From Planctomycetales bacterium (GTDB lineage Bacteria; 4484-113; JAFGCY01), in the NCBI GenBank assembly GCA_024645305.1, contig JAHEFU010000044.1, positions 1 to 15,891 on the forward strand: DNA of 15,891 nt, in the 5' to 3' direction. A model generated the notes under the pieces. That model did no database searches. It was not told the DNA's origin and worked only from the letters and a program-made list of their open reading frames with translations. A program made the position numbers and the translations under genes. This document shows, one piece after another, positions 1-7,483 of the stretch (positions are counted from its first letter, which is position 1; every line of letters begins with the position of its first letter).

Positions 1-2633
1 ACGGCCTGGGCCTGGCCGGTGCCAACCAGGTGGTGAGCATCCTGCCGGTCAAGGTGCTCAGCGGCGGCGGCAGCGGCAGTGAGACGCAGGTCGCGGAGGG
101 CATGCTGCTGGCGGACTACCTCGGCGTGAACATCATCAGCATGTCGCTGGGCGGGGACTTCCCCGACCGCATCATGCACCTGGCCGCAGTGCAGTGCGAC
201 ACTGACGGTGTGCTTGTGGTTGTCGCCGCCGGCAACAACAACTGGGGCGGGCTGTTCTACCCGGCATACTACCCGGAATGCCTCGGCGTGGGAGCCACGA
301 CACTTGTCAACGACGCCAACAACGAGGATTTCAGCCAGGTGGGCGGGGAGATCCCCACCGCCGAGCGCTTCGATGCGCGGGCCGGATTCTCCAACTACGG
401 CAGCTGGGTGGACATCGCCGCCCCCGGTGTGCAGATCCGCTCCACCTCGAACAGCTCAAACACATCCTACGGGGCCAGCGGCGCGGGCACGAGCTTCGCC
501 TGCCCCAACGTGGCGGGCTGCGCTGCCCTGCTGTGGGCCCACATGGGCCTGGACAGCACGAACCATGAGGTGCGCGGCATGCTGCAGAGCAGTGCCACGG
601 TAATGACGCACATCAACAACGGGGCCAACCCCAAGGGCTTCATTGACAACACGACGAACGGCACCGTGCGCTTCGCCAACGTCTGGGAGGCCATCAAGCT
701 CTACGACGGCGGACCCTACGAGGCCCCGGACGTGAGCTGGGTCAGTCCCCTCGAGGGCAGCACCGTCAGCGGACCGCAGGAACTGCAGCTCAGCGTGAGC
801 GGCGGGGATGGCAATGTGCTGAAGGTCGAGTTTGAGACACCCACGCGGCACCTGGGCACGGTCACCGAGGAAAGTGAGGGGCTCTGGCGGCTGCTCTGGG
901 ACAGCACCTTCGAGTTCAACGGTCCGCAGACCATCACGGCCACGCTGGTTGACGACGTCGGCCACATCATCAGCCTGCCCCTGACCGTGACATGTGACAA
1001 TGCCCACCCCGTGCCGGAATGGCTGGAGGGTTTCGACGGCGTACCGGATGACGAGCTGCCGGCGGGCTGGTCGGAGCTGGATGGCAATGAGGGATCCAGC
1101 GGCAACACGAGCTGGGGCGCGGATGCCTCGGATTTCGGCGATGCGGCCCCGGCGATGCACACGAGCGGCTCCACGGCGAACTACGCCGCCCGCAGCAATG
1201 ACTGGCTGTACGCCCCCGTGCTGGACCTGACCGGCTTCGCCAGCGCCTCCCTCGAGTTCAACTGGCTGCACCGGCTCAGCAATGACGCGGTGTTCCTCTT
1301 CGTGACGGATGACGACGAATCCTACGGCGGCAATGCCTTCTTCGGCGCCGGCCTGCAGGACTGGGACAGCTATTCCTTCGACCTCACCCCCTGGTGCGGC
1401 GGCGAAATGCGCATGCTGTGGGTGCTGGACGCCAATGGCGGCGGGCAGGACGTCGGCATGTGGATTGACGACGTGCACGTGAGCGTGCCGGAGGGTACGG
1501 CCCCCACGGTGGAGATCACCGCTCCCCTGGCGGGAGAGGCCGTGACGGGCATCGTTCCCGTTGAGCTGACGCTCAGTGACGACACGGTGGCCGTGGAACT
1601 GATCGCCAAGCCCCTGGACCTCGGCGGCATCTGGTACACGGAGATCCCGGACAACGACCCTGACAATCCCACGAAGACCCTCAGCCTCAGCTGGGACAGC
1701 CGCCACAGCTGGAACGGCGGCACCCTGCTGCGGGTGCGGGCCTACGATGACGAGAGTGACAACGGCGGCACGGATGACCTGGCGGCCGAGGACAGCGTGG
1801 CCGTGTCCGCCGCCAACCCGCTGCAGACCGCCAACTGGCTGGAGGACTTCGAAACCCTCAATGAGCTGGGCGGGATTGACAACGGCATGCTCGACGGCAG
1901 CTGGTACCGCTGGGACACGGATCCCGTCATTCGCTGGCGTACCGGCACAGCGGCTCCCTGGCGCGGGCTGCAGTATGCCTGGTTCGGCCCGGAGGGCGGC
2001 GGACAGTACAGCGCCGGGATCCCCGGCCGCCTGTACAGCCCGGTGTTCGACCTCAGTGGCACGGCCAGTCCATACCTGCGCCTGTGGCATGAGCTCGACG
2101 TGGAGGCCGGCAACGGTGACCGCGCCATGCTCTACCTGGTGCGCAAGGGGCCGACGACGGACCTGGAGCTCAACCTGCTGGAGCTGCGCAGTGACACGAT
2201 CGGCTATGAGCGCCTGCAGCTGGACCTGTCAGCCTACCGGGCGCAACCCTTCCGGCTGATGTTCCTGTTCGCCCCGGATGTCGACGGCGAAGTCGGGGAC
2301 GGCTGGTCGCTGGATGACCTGGAGCTCGTGGATGCCAATCCGGCGATCTTCGGCATCTACCGTCCGCGGGGCTACCCGGGACAGAGCGTGGTGATCAACG
2401 GCGTCCGCTTCGGCCACCTGCAGGACACCAGCACGGTCAGCTTCGAGAAACTCGGCGGCGGCCGGACTGAGGCCTTCGTCAGCAGCTGGACGGATACCCT
2501 GCTCACCGTGGAGATCCCGGCGGATGCCACGAGCGGGGACGTGCTTGTCAACGTAATTGGGCATGACAGCAACCCGCGGCACTTCAGCGTGCTGCTGGAT
2601 CCGGCGGAGCTGGTGGACATCGGGCAGTTCTAA
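1..2633 (+). CDS. Subtilisin-like S8 serine protease with modular C-terminal tail, 5'-truncated
   Basis: A secreted or surface endopeptidase of the subtilase family. The reading frame is open through the left edge (first whole codon at base 3), so the apparent GTG start at 30 is not the true start. The signal peptide, prodomain and the catalytic Asp and His lie outside the window. Numbering from base 30, the oxyanion Asn is N69 in AAGNNN. The catalytic Ser is S155 in GTSFACPNVAG, and the preceding ISMSLGG strand is also typical. The tail has a duplicated unit: an Ig-like domain (about 233-325) plus a MAM/ConA-like sandwich (about 331-485), then a second Ig-like domain (490-595) and sandwich (603-765). 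An IPT/TIG domain (about 770-857) follows. The protein ends without an LPXTG motif or a sorting tail that I recognise. The substrate is unknown; the tail probably binds polymers or the cell surface. The gene converges on the 71-codon gene with a 14-bp gap. The family call is firm. Confidence 0.93.
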   Translation, partial: GLGLAGANQVVSILPVKVLSGGGSGSETQVAEGMLLADYLGVNIISMSLGGDFPDRIMHLAAVQCDTDGVLVVVAAGNNNWGGLFYPAYYPECLGVGATTLVNDANNEDFSQVGGEIPTAERFDARAGFSNYGSWVDIAAPGVQIRSTSNSSNTSYGASGAGTSFACPNVAGCAALLWAHMGLDSTNHEVRGMLQSSATVMTHINNGANPKGFIDNTTNGTVRFANVWEAIKLYDGGPYEAPDVSWVSPLEGSTVSGPQELQLSVSGGDGNVLKVEFETPTRHLGTVTEESEGLWRLLWDSTFEFNGPQTITATLVDDVGHIISLPLTVTCDNAHPVPEWLEGFDGVPDDELPAGWSELDGNEGSSGNTSWGADASDFGDAAPAMHTSGSTANYAARSNDWLYAPVLDLTGFASASLEFNWLHRLSNDAVFLFVTDDDESYGGNAFFGAGLQDWDSYSFDLTPWCGGEMRMLWVLDANGGGQDVGMWIDDVHVSVPEGTAPTVEITAPLAGEAVTGIVPVELTLSDDTVAVELIAKPLDLGGIWYTEIPDNDPDNPTKTLSLSWDSRHSWNGGTLLRVRAYDDESDNGGTDDLAAEDSVAVSAANPLQTANWLEDFETLNELGGIDNGMLDGSWYRWDTDPVIRWRTGTAAPWRGLQYAWFGPEGGGQYSAGIPGRLYSPVFDLSGTASPYLRLWHELDVEAGNGDRAMLYLVRKGPTTDLELNLLELRSDTIGYERLQLDLSAYRAQPFRLMFLFAPDVDGEVGDGWSLDDLELVDANPAIFGIYRPRGYPGQSVVINGVRFGHLQDTSTVSFEKLGGGRTEAFVSSWTDTLLTVEIPADATSGDVLVNVIGHDSNPRHFSVLLDPAELVDIGQF

Positions 2634-2647
2634 CTGATCCCGTCGCC

Positions 2648-2863
2648 TTAGTCGTCCTTGCCGGCCTCAAGCTTCCTGAGGCGGATGTCAATCTCGGCGA
2701 TCTGTTCGCGCATCTGCACCAGCAGGTCGGCTGCCGAGGAGATGCCTTCGCCCAGTTTCTGGCAGTAGTCCTTGATGCGCTCGATGTCAGCGCGCTGCTG
2801 CTCGGGGCTGTCCGCTGTGTTGCCATCCACGCTGTCGGGATCGATGTGCTGCTCTTCAGTCAT
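2648..2863 (-). CDS. Small acidic coiled-coil protein, 71 aa, unknown function
   Basis: Encodes 71 residues with no signal peptide or membrane segment, so probably cytoplasmic. Residues 1-22 are polar and acidic. From about residue 23 to 66 there is a heptad-like helix (ADIERIKDYCQKL, then LLVQMREQIAEIDIRLRKLE) suggesting a coiled coil. The start is well supported: GGAGG lies about 5 nt upstream of the ATG. The gene begins 39 nt after the M28 peptidase stop on the same strand, so it is probably the last gene of that transcript. The general look recalls small accessory subunits such as XseB, but I see no specific signature and assign no function. Confidence 0.72.
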   Translation of the reverse strand: MTEEQHIDPDSVDGNTADSPEQQRADIERIKDYCQKLGEGISSAADLLVQMREQIAEIDIRLRKLEAGKDD

Positions 2864-2902
2864 GCTGCCTCCGTTGTCAGTTATCCACGGCTCCGGGGCG
2901 GT

Positions 2903-4756
2903 TCAGCCGCGGCCCTTGAGCGTGGCACTCAGCGTGAGCTCCGCGCCCTCACGCACCACGACGAGTTCCACCACGTCGCCGGGCTTGTGCTCCTCCAGCG
3001 CATAGGTGAAGTCATAGATGTTGCGGATATCGGTCCCGCCCATGCGGATCAGGCGGTCACCGGTCATGAGTCCCGCCTCACTGGCCGGACTGTTCTGGCG
3101 CACGCCGGCCAGCAGGACACCGTCCCCACCGAGGTAGCTGTAGTCCGGGATCGTGCCCAGGCTGACCTTGTAGCCGCGCCCGGTATCCACCTGTCCGCTG
3201 CCCTGGCGCGTGATCTGCGGTGAGAGGTCCTCGGTGAAGCTCAGCCCGTCGTCCAGGGCATTGATGCCGTTGACAACGCCCGCCACGATCTCCACGACGC
3301 TGATGGAAGCCGGGTAGTCCAGCAGGTCCGGGGTGTCTGCCGGGGTGTGGTACTGCGCATGCAGGCCGCTGAAGAAGTTCAGCACCGGCAGCTGCTTTGT
3401 GTAGAAGGCAGTGTAGTCACTGCCGCCGACGCCGTCGTCAAAACGCTTGACGGTCAGCCCGCTGTCCGCGCTGGCACTGTCCAGCACCGCGGGCCATTCC
3501 TCGGCACTGCCCAGGCCCTGCACGGTGATCACCGTGTCCTTCACGCGCCCGATCATGTCCATGTTGAGCATCGCCATGCAGTTGTCCAGCGGCAGCGTGG
3601 CATTGCGCACGTAGTGCAGCGAGCCGAGGATGCCGAGCTCCTCCCCGCTGAAGCAGATGAACAGCAGGCTGCGGCGGCTGCCCGTGGCGGCGAAGTGCCG
3701 CGCCAGTTCCAGCACGCCGGCGGTGCCGCTGGCGTTGTCATCCGCACCCGGGTGGATCCGGTCGTGCCAGTCCAGGGCCTGCAGGGCCTCCGGTGTGAGC
3801 GAGGTGCGCGCCTCGCCGTGGCCCAGGTGGTCATAGTGCGCGCCGATCACGATGTACTCGTCGGGCAGTTCCGTGCCGCGCAGCAGGCCGACCACGTTGT
3901 CAGTGCTGCTGTAACGGCGCTCCATGTTGGTTGTCAGTTCCACCGTCAGGTAGCTCATGTCCAGGTTCTGTGGTGTGAGTTCCGTGTCCATCACCGCCTG
4001 CAGGTCCGCCAGCTTGGTATCCCAGTAGTCCATCAGCTCCTGCAGACCACTGCGCCTGAGCTGCACCACGGGAATCGGGGCCTCACCGTAGACATCCCCG
4101 CTGCCCAGTTCCATCAGCGGGTCATCGTCATCGCCCAGCCGGTCCAGCGGCCCGCTGACAACAATCAGCGCGGCGGCCCCGTGCCGGTAGGCATTCTGCG
4201 CCTTGTAGCGCAGGTCGGAGTAATGCGTGGTGCGGCGGCCTTCGAAGGCATCCTCCCCCTCGTACTGCGGCTCATGGCGCAGCACGGCCACGACCTTACC
4301 CTTCACGTCGAGCCCGCCGTAGTCGTCATAACCGTAGTCCTCGGCGGTGATGCCATAGCCGGCGAAGATGATCCCGCTGCTGACATTGCCATCGGGGCAG
4401 AAGTGCAGGGGTGTCCAGTCCACGCCGAGTTCCCAGACCGTATTCTGGCCGTGGGCGCCCCACAGCATGGAGTTGCCCTCCCCGAGCACTACTCCGCTCG
4501 TGAAGTCAAAGGGCTGCATGAAGCTGCCATCCACTCCCGCCGGTTCCAGGCCCGCATCCAGGAAGATACTGGCGATGTACTGCGCGGCCATCTCACAGCC
4601 GGGGGTGCCGCTCATGCGGCCTTCCAGCTCGTCGCTGGAGAGATATTCAACGGCGTCGCGATAGCGTTCTTCGCTGAAGGCAGCGTCCTGGGCCGTCGCA
4701 GGCTGCCAGACGCAGAGGATGCTGAGGATCAATACCGGAATGCTCGAAATACGCAT
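2903..4756 (-). CDS. Secreted M28-family zinc aminopeptidase with PA and PDZ domains
   Basis: A 617-residue exported metallopeptidase that likely removes N-terminal residues from peptides outside the cytoplasm. Residues 1-22 form a Sec signal peptide ending ATAQ. A PA (protease-associated) insert spans about 120-250. The M28 catalytic domain (about 285-500) has the full co-catalytic set: H307 (GAHYDH), D340 (GADDNASG), catalytic E372 and ligand E373 (FSGEELG), D400 (LNMDMIGR) and H470 (QYHTPADT). A PDZ domain covers about 525-617 (SPASEAGLMTGDRLI). The ATG at 4756 is preferred over in-frame upstream codons reaching 5011, because it has the signal peptide right after it and GAGGGAG just upstream. 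Assignments follow known M28 structures by motif; substrate preference cannot be read. It is separated by 163 bp from the upstream lipoprotein gene, so it is probably transcribed from its own promoter. Confidence 0.95.
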   Translation of the reverse strand: MRISSIPVLILSILCVWQPATAQDAAFSEERYRDAVEYLSSDELEGRMSGTPGCEMAAQYIASIFLDAGLEPAGVDGSFMQPFDFTSGVVLGEGNSMLWGAHGQNTVWELGVDWTPLHFCPDGNVSSGIIFAGYGITAEDYGYDDYGGLDVKGKVVAVLRHEPQYEGEDAFEGRRTTHYSDLRYKAQNAYRHGAAALIVVSGPLDRLGDDDDPLMELGSGDVYGEAPIPVVQLRRSGLQELMDYWDTKLADLQAVMDTELTPQNLDMSYLTVELTTNMERRYSSTDNVVGLLRGTELPDEYIVIGAHYDHLGHGEARTSLTPEALQALDWHDRIHPGADDNASGTAGVLELARHFAATGSRRSLLFICFSGEELGILGSLHYVRNATLPLDNCMAMLNMDMIGRVKDTVITVQGLGSAEEWPAVLDSASADSGLTVKRFDDGVGGSDYTAFYTKQLPVLNFFSGLHAQYHTPADTPDLLDYPASISVVEIVAGVVNGINALDDGLSFTEDLSPQITRQGSGQVDTGRGYKVSLGTIPDYSYLGGDGVLLAGVRQNSPASEAGLMTGDRLIRMGGTDIRNIYDFTYALEEHKPGDVVELVVVREGAELTLSATLKGRG

Positions 4757-4789
4757 GCTGCTCCCTCGGACCAGCTGGTCCAGAGCAGC
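4757..4789 (-). promoter_or_regulatory. Stem-loop covering the ribosome-binding site of the M28 gene
   Basis: Read on the minus strand, a 7-nt arm GCTGCTC (4789-4783) pairs with GAGCAGC (4763-4757), which ends directly at the ATG. Inside it is a perfect 14-bp palindrome, GGACCAGCTGGTCC (4781-4768), able to form a 5-bp stem with an AGCT loop. The Shine-Dalgarno GAGG (4767-4764) sits in the internal loop, and its last GAG is paired in the outer stem. The structure could hide the ribosome site. The palindrome could equally be a DNA operator for a dimeric protein. Confidence 0.5.
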
Positions 4790-4790
4790 G

Positions 4791-4844
4791 ATTATACAGG
4801 CTGGCAGGGGGGAGGCCTGATGACTGCTGATAGCAGCGATTATT
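4791..4844 (-). promoter_or_regulatory. Candidate duplicated -10 region upstream of the M28 gene
   Basis: A perfect TATAAT lies on the minus strand at 4796-4791. A 12-bp direct repeat, ATAATCGCTGCT, occurs at 4795-4784 and 4843-4832, so a second -10-like hexamer AATAAT sits at 4844-4839. No convincing -35 hexamer stands 16-18 bp upstream of either. Position, AT content and the matching downstream bases suggest tandem promoters, but this rests on sequence pattern alone. Confidence 0.4.
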
Positions 4845-4919
4845 CGTGAACCATTGGGCGAATCAGCGGGCAGGTCGCATGCTGTCAGGCAGACCCGGCT
4901 GGCCAGGCAGTCCGCTTGC

Positions 4920-5633
4920 TCAGGACCGGGGCTTGGGTGCCGGCTCCGTGCGGTCCGGTCCGGGATCCGCAGCCTGCTCGCGGGGACTGGCGCTGGAGCC
5001 ATCCTCCTCATAGATGTCCCAGGGCTGCAGGGGCATGACCGGGCTGTCCGCCGTCAGTCCGCTGAGGGCTTCGAATGACTCCTGTCCGAGGCGCCGCAGC
5101 TGCCAGTCCACACTGCCCCGGAATGCCTCCGGCAGGCTGGGCGCACCGCCCACGAACAGGATGCTGGTGATGCCTTCCGCGCTGCGTACGCTGGCATGGA
5201 AATTCTCCGCGCTTTCCCGGTCCGCGACGTGCAGGCTGCCCTGCAGCTTGAGGCGTTCACCGATATGCGTGAGTTCCAGCAGCAGGTTGCCATTGCCGGT
5301 CTGGCGGGCATTTGTCCTGAGTGTCCAGCCGCGGGACTCAAAGCCGTCCGTGGCCTCCAGCGGGATGCTGACGAGATGCACTCCATCCATATGTGGCAGC
5401 TGCAGGCCAAAGCCTGTGGTCATCTCACTGTCGTCCACGTATTCCTCGACGATGAACAGCTGCCGGGCCACCAGCCTGCCGTCGGCATCCAGGCCGACGA
5501 GCTCGTAGTAGCCCTGCTCCGGATACTCGCATGAGCACAGGGCGCACAGCAGGGAAAGGATTGCAAAAGAAAGGATGAAAGCCCGCATACCGCGATTGTA
5601 ACTCAGCGGCAGCGGGCTTCCCGGAATTTGCAT
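4920..5633 (-). CDS. Putative lipoprotein, unknown function
   Basis: Up to 237 residues. A hydrophobic export signal begins at an internal Met (codon at 5588) and ends LCALCSC, a slightly atypical lipobox (LCSC) placing the lipidated Cys at residue 20 from that Met. The rest is a single soluble region with regular beta-like alternation (LQLPHMDGVHLVSIPLE, LLLELTHIGERLKLQGSL) and a Pro/charged low-complexity tail after about residue 205. No known domain is recognised. I annotate the ATG at 5633 because AGGGAG precedes it and it lies 8 nt after the stop of the dockerin-like lipoprotein gene, suggesting coupling. The ATG at 5588 gives a more classical short signal n-region but has no ribosome site, so either may be real. 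Likely the third gene of the MocR operon. Confidence 0.72.
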   Translation of the reverse strand: MQIPGSPLPLSYNRGMRAFILSFAILSLLCALCSCEYPEQGYYELVGLDADGRLVARQLFIVEEYVDDSEMTTGFGLQLPHMDGVHLVSIPLEATDGFESRGWTLRTNARQTGNGNLLLELTHIGERLKLQGSLHVADRESAENFHASVRSAEGITSILFVGGAPSLPEAFRGSVDWQLRRLGQESFEALSGLTADSPVMPLQPWDIYEEDGSSASPREQAADPGPDRTEPAPKPRS

Positions 5634-5641
5634 GGCTCTCC

Positions 5642-7483
5642 CTAGGTCCGGTTGTCGATCACGCGCTTGACCCGCTCCGTCCAGTAGACGGTCGGGATCA
5701 GCAGCTGGGTGTCCTCCAGGGCATACAGTTCCACCTCGAGCTTGTCTCCGGGAATGATGGTGCTGGGATCCAGGTCACCTTCGGTATCACCTTCATTCTC
5801 GCGGATGCGCTCCTCGAAGTTGCTCAGTTCGCTGAAGGTCAGGGTCACCTGGCCGCTGATGTCCGTCTCGATCTCGCCAACCTTGACTTCCACGTTCGCA
5901 AGCGTGACCGTGCCGTTGAGCTCATCGAAGCTGACAACATCGCCCTCGACCTCGATTTCCTCGCGGCTCTCGTACTCGTCATCGTCATCATCCAGTTCCT
6001 GCTCGCGGCGCTGGCCGCTTACACAGTCCCGGTTGGGGTCCTCAAGGTGGGCCTCATCCTCGAAGTCGCCATTGCCATCCGTATCCAGTGTGACCTGACT
6101 GTTCTTGAAGTCCAGGCGGATGTCCTCAGAGCGCGTCCACTGCGTCTCGATCTCCGGTGTGGCCGGGTTGTCACCGGGCAGGGTCAGGTCATCATTCAGG
6201 TTCACGTAGTAGCCGCCCAGCGGGTTGGCAGTACCCAGGTCAATCAGGGCCTGCACGCTGCCGGGATCGCTGCCGAGCGGCAGCCTGAAGGGAATTGATG
6301 TAACAACCGCATCAGTCGGCAGGGCACTCGTGCCGCGCAGGGAGCTGCCGCCCTTGGGGGCACCGCTGGCCAGGTCCACGGTCGGCACGTAGGCCACCTG
6401 CAGGTGGAACAGCTGTCCACGCGGCAGGCCGTTGACAGTGAACTGCCCGTCGGTCCCCAGCGGGAGCACCGTGCCGAACTCAATCGCATTGACTTCCTTG
6501 ATCGGGTCAATCACGCGGAGGACAACGGTGTCATTCGTGAAGCCGGAGGGCAGGCCCGTGTTCTGGTCGAAAAGCTGCTGGCCGATGATGTTCAGGTCCA
6601 CATTCAGGCTGGGTGCGCTGAGCATGGAGGGGAAGCTCATGATGCCCTCCAGCCCATCATAGTCAACCGGGGCCACGGTGAATGAGCCGTCCGCAGCACT
6701 GTCCAGCACCGCTGAATAGTGGGGCGGGAGGCCGGCACCGGGTTTCGTCGAAAATGACGGATCCACGGTCCCGGGACCGCTGCCCAGGGGCGGGAAGAGC
6801 ACGTCATTGCGGTAGATGTTGTAGCCGCCGACACTGATCAGGTAGTTCTGCGCGATCGGTGTGACGTCCGAAATGTTGATCATGCCGTTCTGGTCACCGT
6901 CCACCCAGTACTCCGGGTCGGCTTCCGTCCAGCTTCCACTCTTGCCGAAGTTCTGCGCGATCGGCGTCAGGTCGGAGATGTTGACCTCGCCATTGAGGTC
7001 GTAGTCCGCCCAGTTGATCTGGGTCCAGTCCAGTTTCACCTGGCCGTTGCCGATGTCCGTCGCCTCCAGGTCATGCACCTTGTTAACGGGCTTGGTGGGG
7101 GGCTCACTGGTACTGCGCCCGGCGGGATCACTGCTCAGACGCAGGCTGACAACCTCCCCGCTGTATTCCGGCCGCGGCGCCACCCCGATCTGCAGCCGGC
7201 CATTCACTGGAACAACCAGGTGCAGCACGGCAGCATCGCCGGACCAGTCCTCGCTGAAAGTGTCAACGGGGAATGCTGCATCCAGTTCGATGAAGGCCCC
7301 GTCACCCGTTGGCAGGAATTCCAGTACGACATCTCCGCCCTGCCGGCTCAGGCTGACCCGTGAGGCCGCCGTGCCATGCAGCAGGCGCAGCTGTGCAGCT
7401 GCGGGGTCAAAATTCCGGTCTCCGCCCCCCGAGCATGATGCCAGCAGCAGAATCATTAATACTGTCAGTCCCTTGATCTTCAT
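5642..7483 (-). CDS. Lipoprotein with cohesin-like, paired dockerin-like and DUF5666-like regions
   Basis: A 613-residue surface lipoprotein. The signal is a classic LLLASC lipobox with Cys17. Residues about 27-120 form a beta-rich region resembling a short cohesin-type sandwich and ending SGEVVSLRL. Two dockerin-type calcium loops follow: D160-D162-N164-E166-N168-D171 (DYDLNGEVNISDL) and D195-D197-N199-N203-D206 (DGDQNGMINISDV). Each is followed by TPIAQN. A YNIYRN strand then starts a fibronectin-like module (about 219-290). A further acidic loop (DTDGNGDFEDE, 467-477) and a DDDDDDE linker lead to a DUF5666-like domain (about 507-595). Its ATG overlaps the MocR stop as ATGA, so it is very likely co-translated with the regulator. 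It probably acts in surface protein assembly or binding; the partner is unknown. The architecture is shared with the gene at 13782. Confidence 0.85.
   Translation of the reverse strand: MKIKGLTVLMILLLASCSGGGDRNFDPAAAQLRLLHGTAASRVSLSRQGGDVVLEFLPTGDGAFIELDAAFPVDTFSEDWSGDAAVLHLVVPVNGRLQIGVAPRPEYSGEVVSLRLSSDPAGRSTSEPPTKPVNKVHDLEATDIGNGQVKLDWTQINWADYDLNGEVNISDLTPIAQNFGKSGSWTEADPEYWVDGDQNGMINISDVTPIAQNYLISVGGYNIYRNDVLFPPLGSGPGTVDPSFSTKPGAGLPPHYSAVLDSAADGSFTVAPVDYDGLEGIMSFPSMLSAPSLNVDLNIIGQQLFDQNTGLPSGFTNDTVVLRVIDPIKEVNAIEFGTVLPLGTDGQFTVNGLPRGQLFHLQVAYVPTVDLASGAPKGGSSLRGTSALPTDAVVTSIPFRLPLGSDPGSVQALIDLGTANPLGGYYVNLNDDLTLPGDNPATPEIETQWTRSEDIRLDFKNSQVTLDTDGNGDFEDEAHLEDPNRDCVSGQRREQELDDDDDEYESREEIEVEGDVVSFDELNGTVTLANVEVKVGEIETDISGQVTLTFSELSNFEERIRENEGDTEGDLDPSTIIPGDKLEVELYALEDTQLLIPTVYWTERVKRVIDNRT

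Noticed and set aside
456..2090. Long minus-strand ORF of 544 codons opposite the subtilase
   Set aside because: It is the antisense shadow of a clear S8 protease frame in GC-rich DNA. Its product is Val/Ala/Gly/Arg-rich with no domain or signal.
3347..4849. Plus-strand ORF of 500 codons opposite the M28 peptidase
   Set aside because: The opposite strand has all M28 metal ligands, a signal peptide and a PDZ domain. This frame is His/Val/Gln-rich with no recognisable family.
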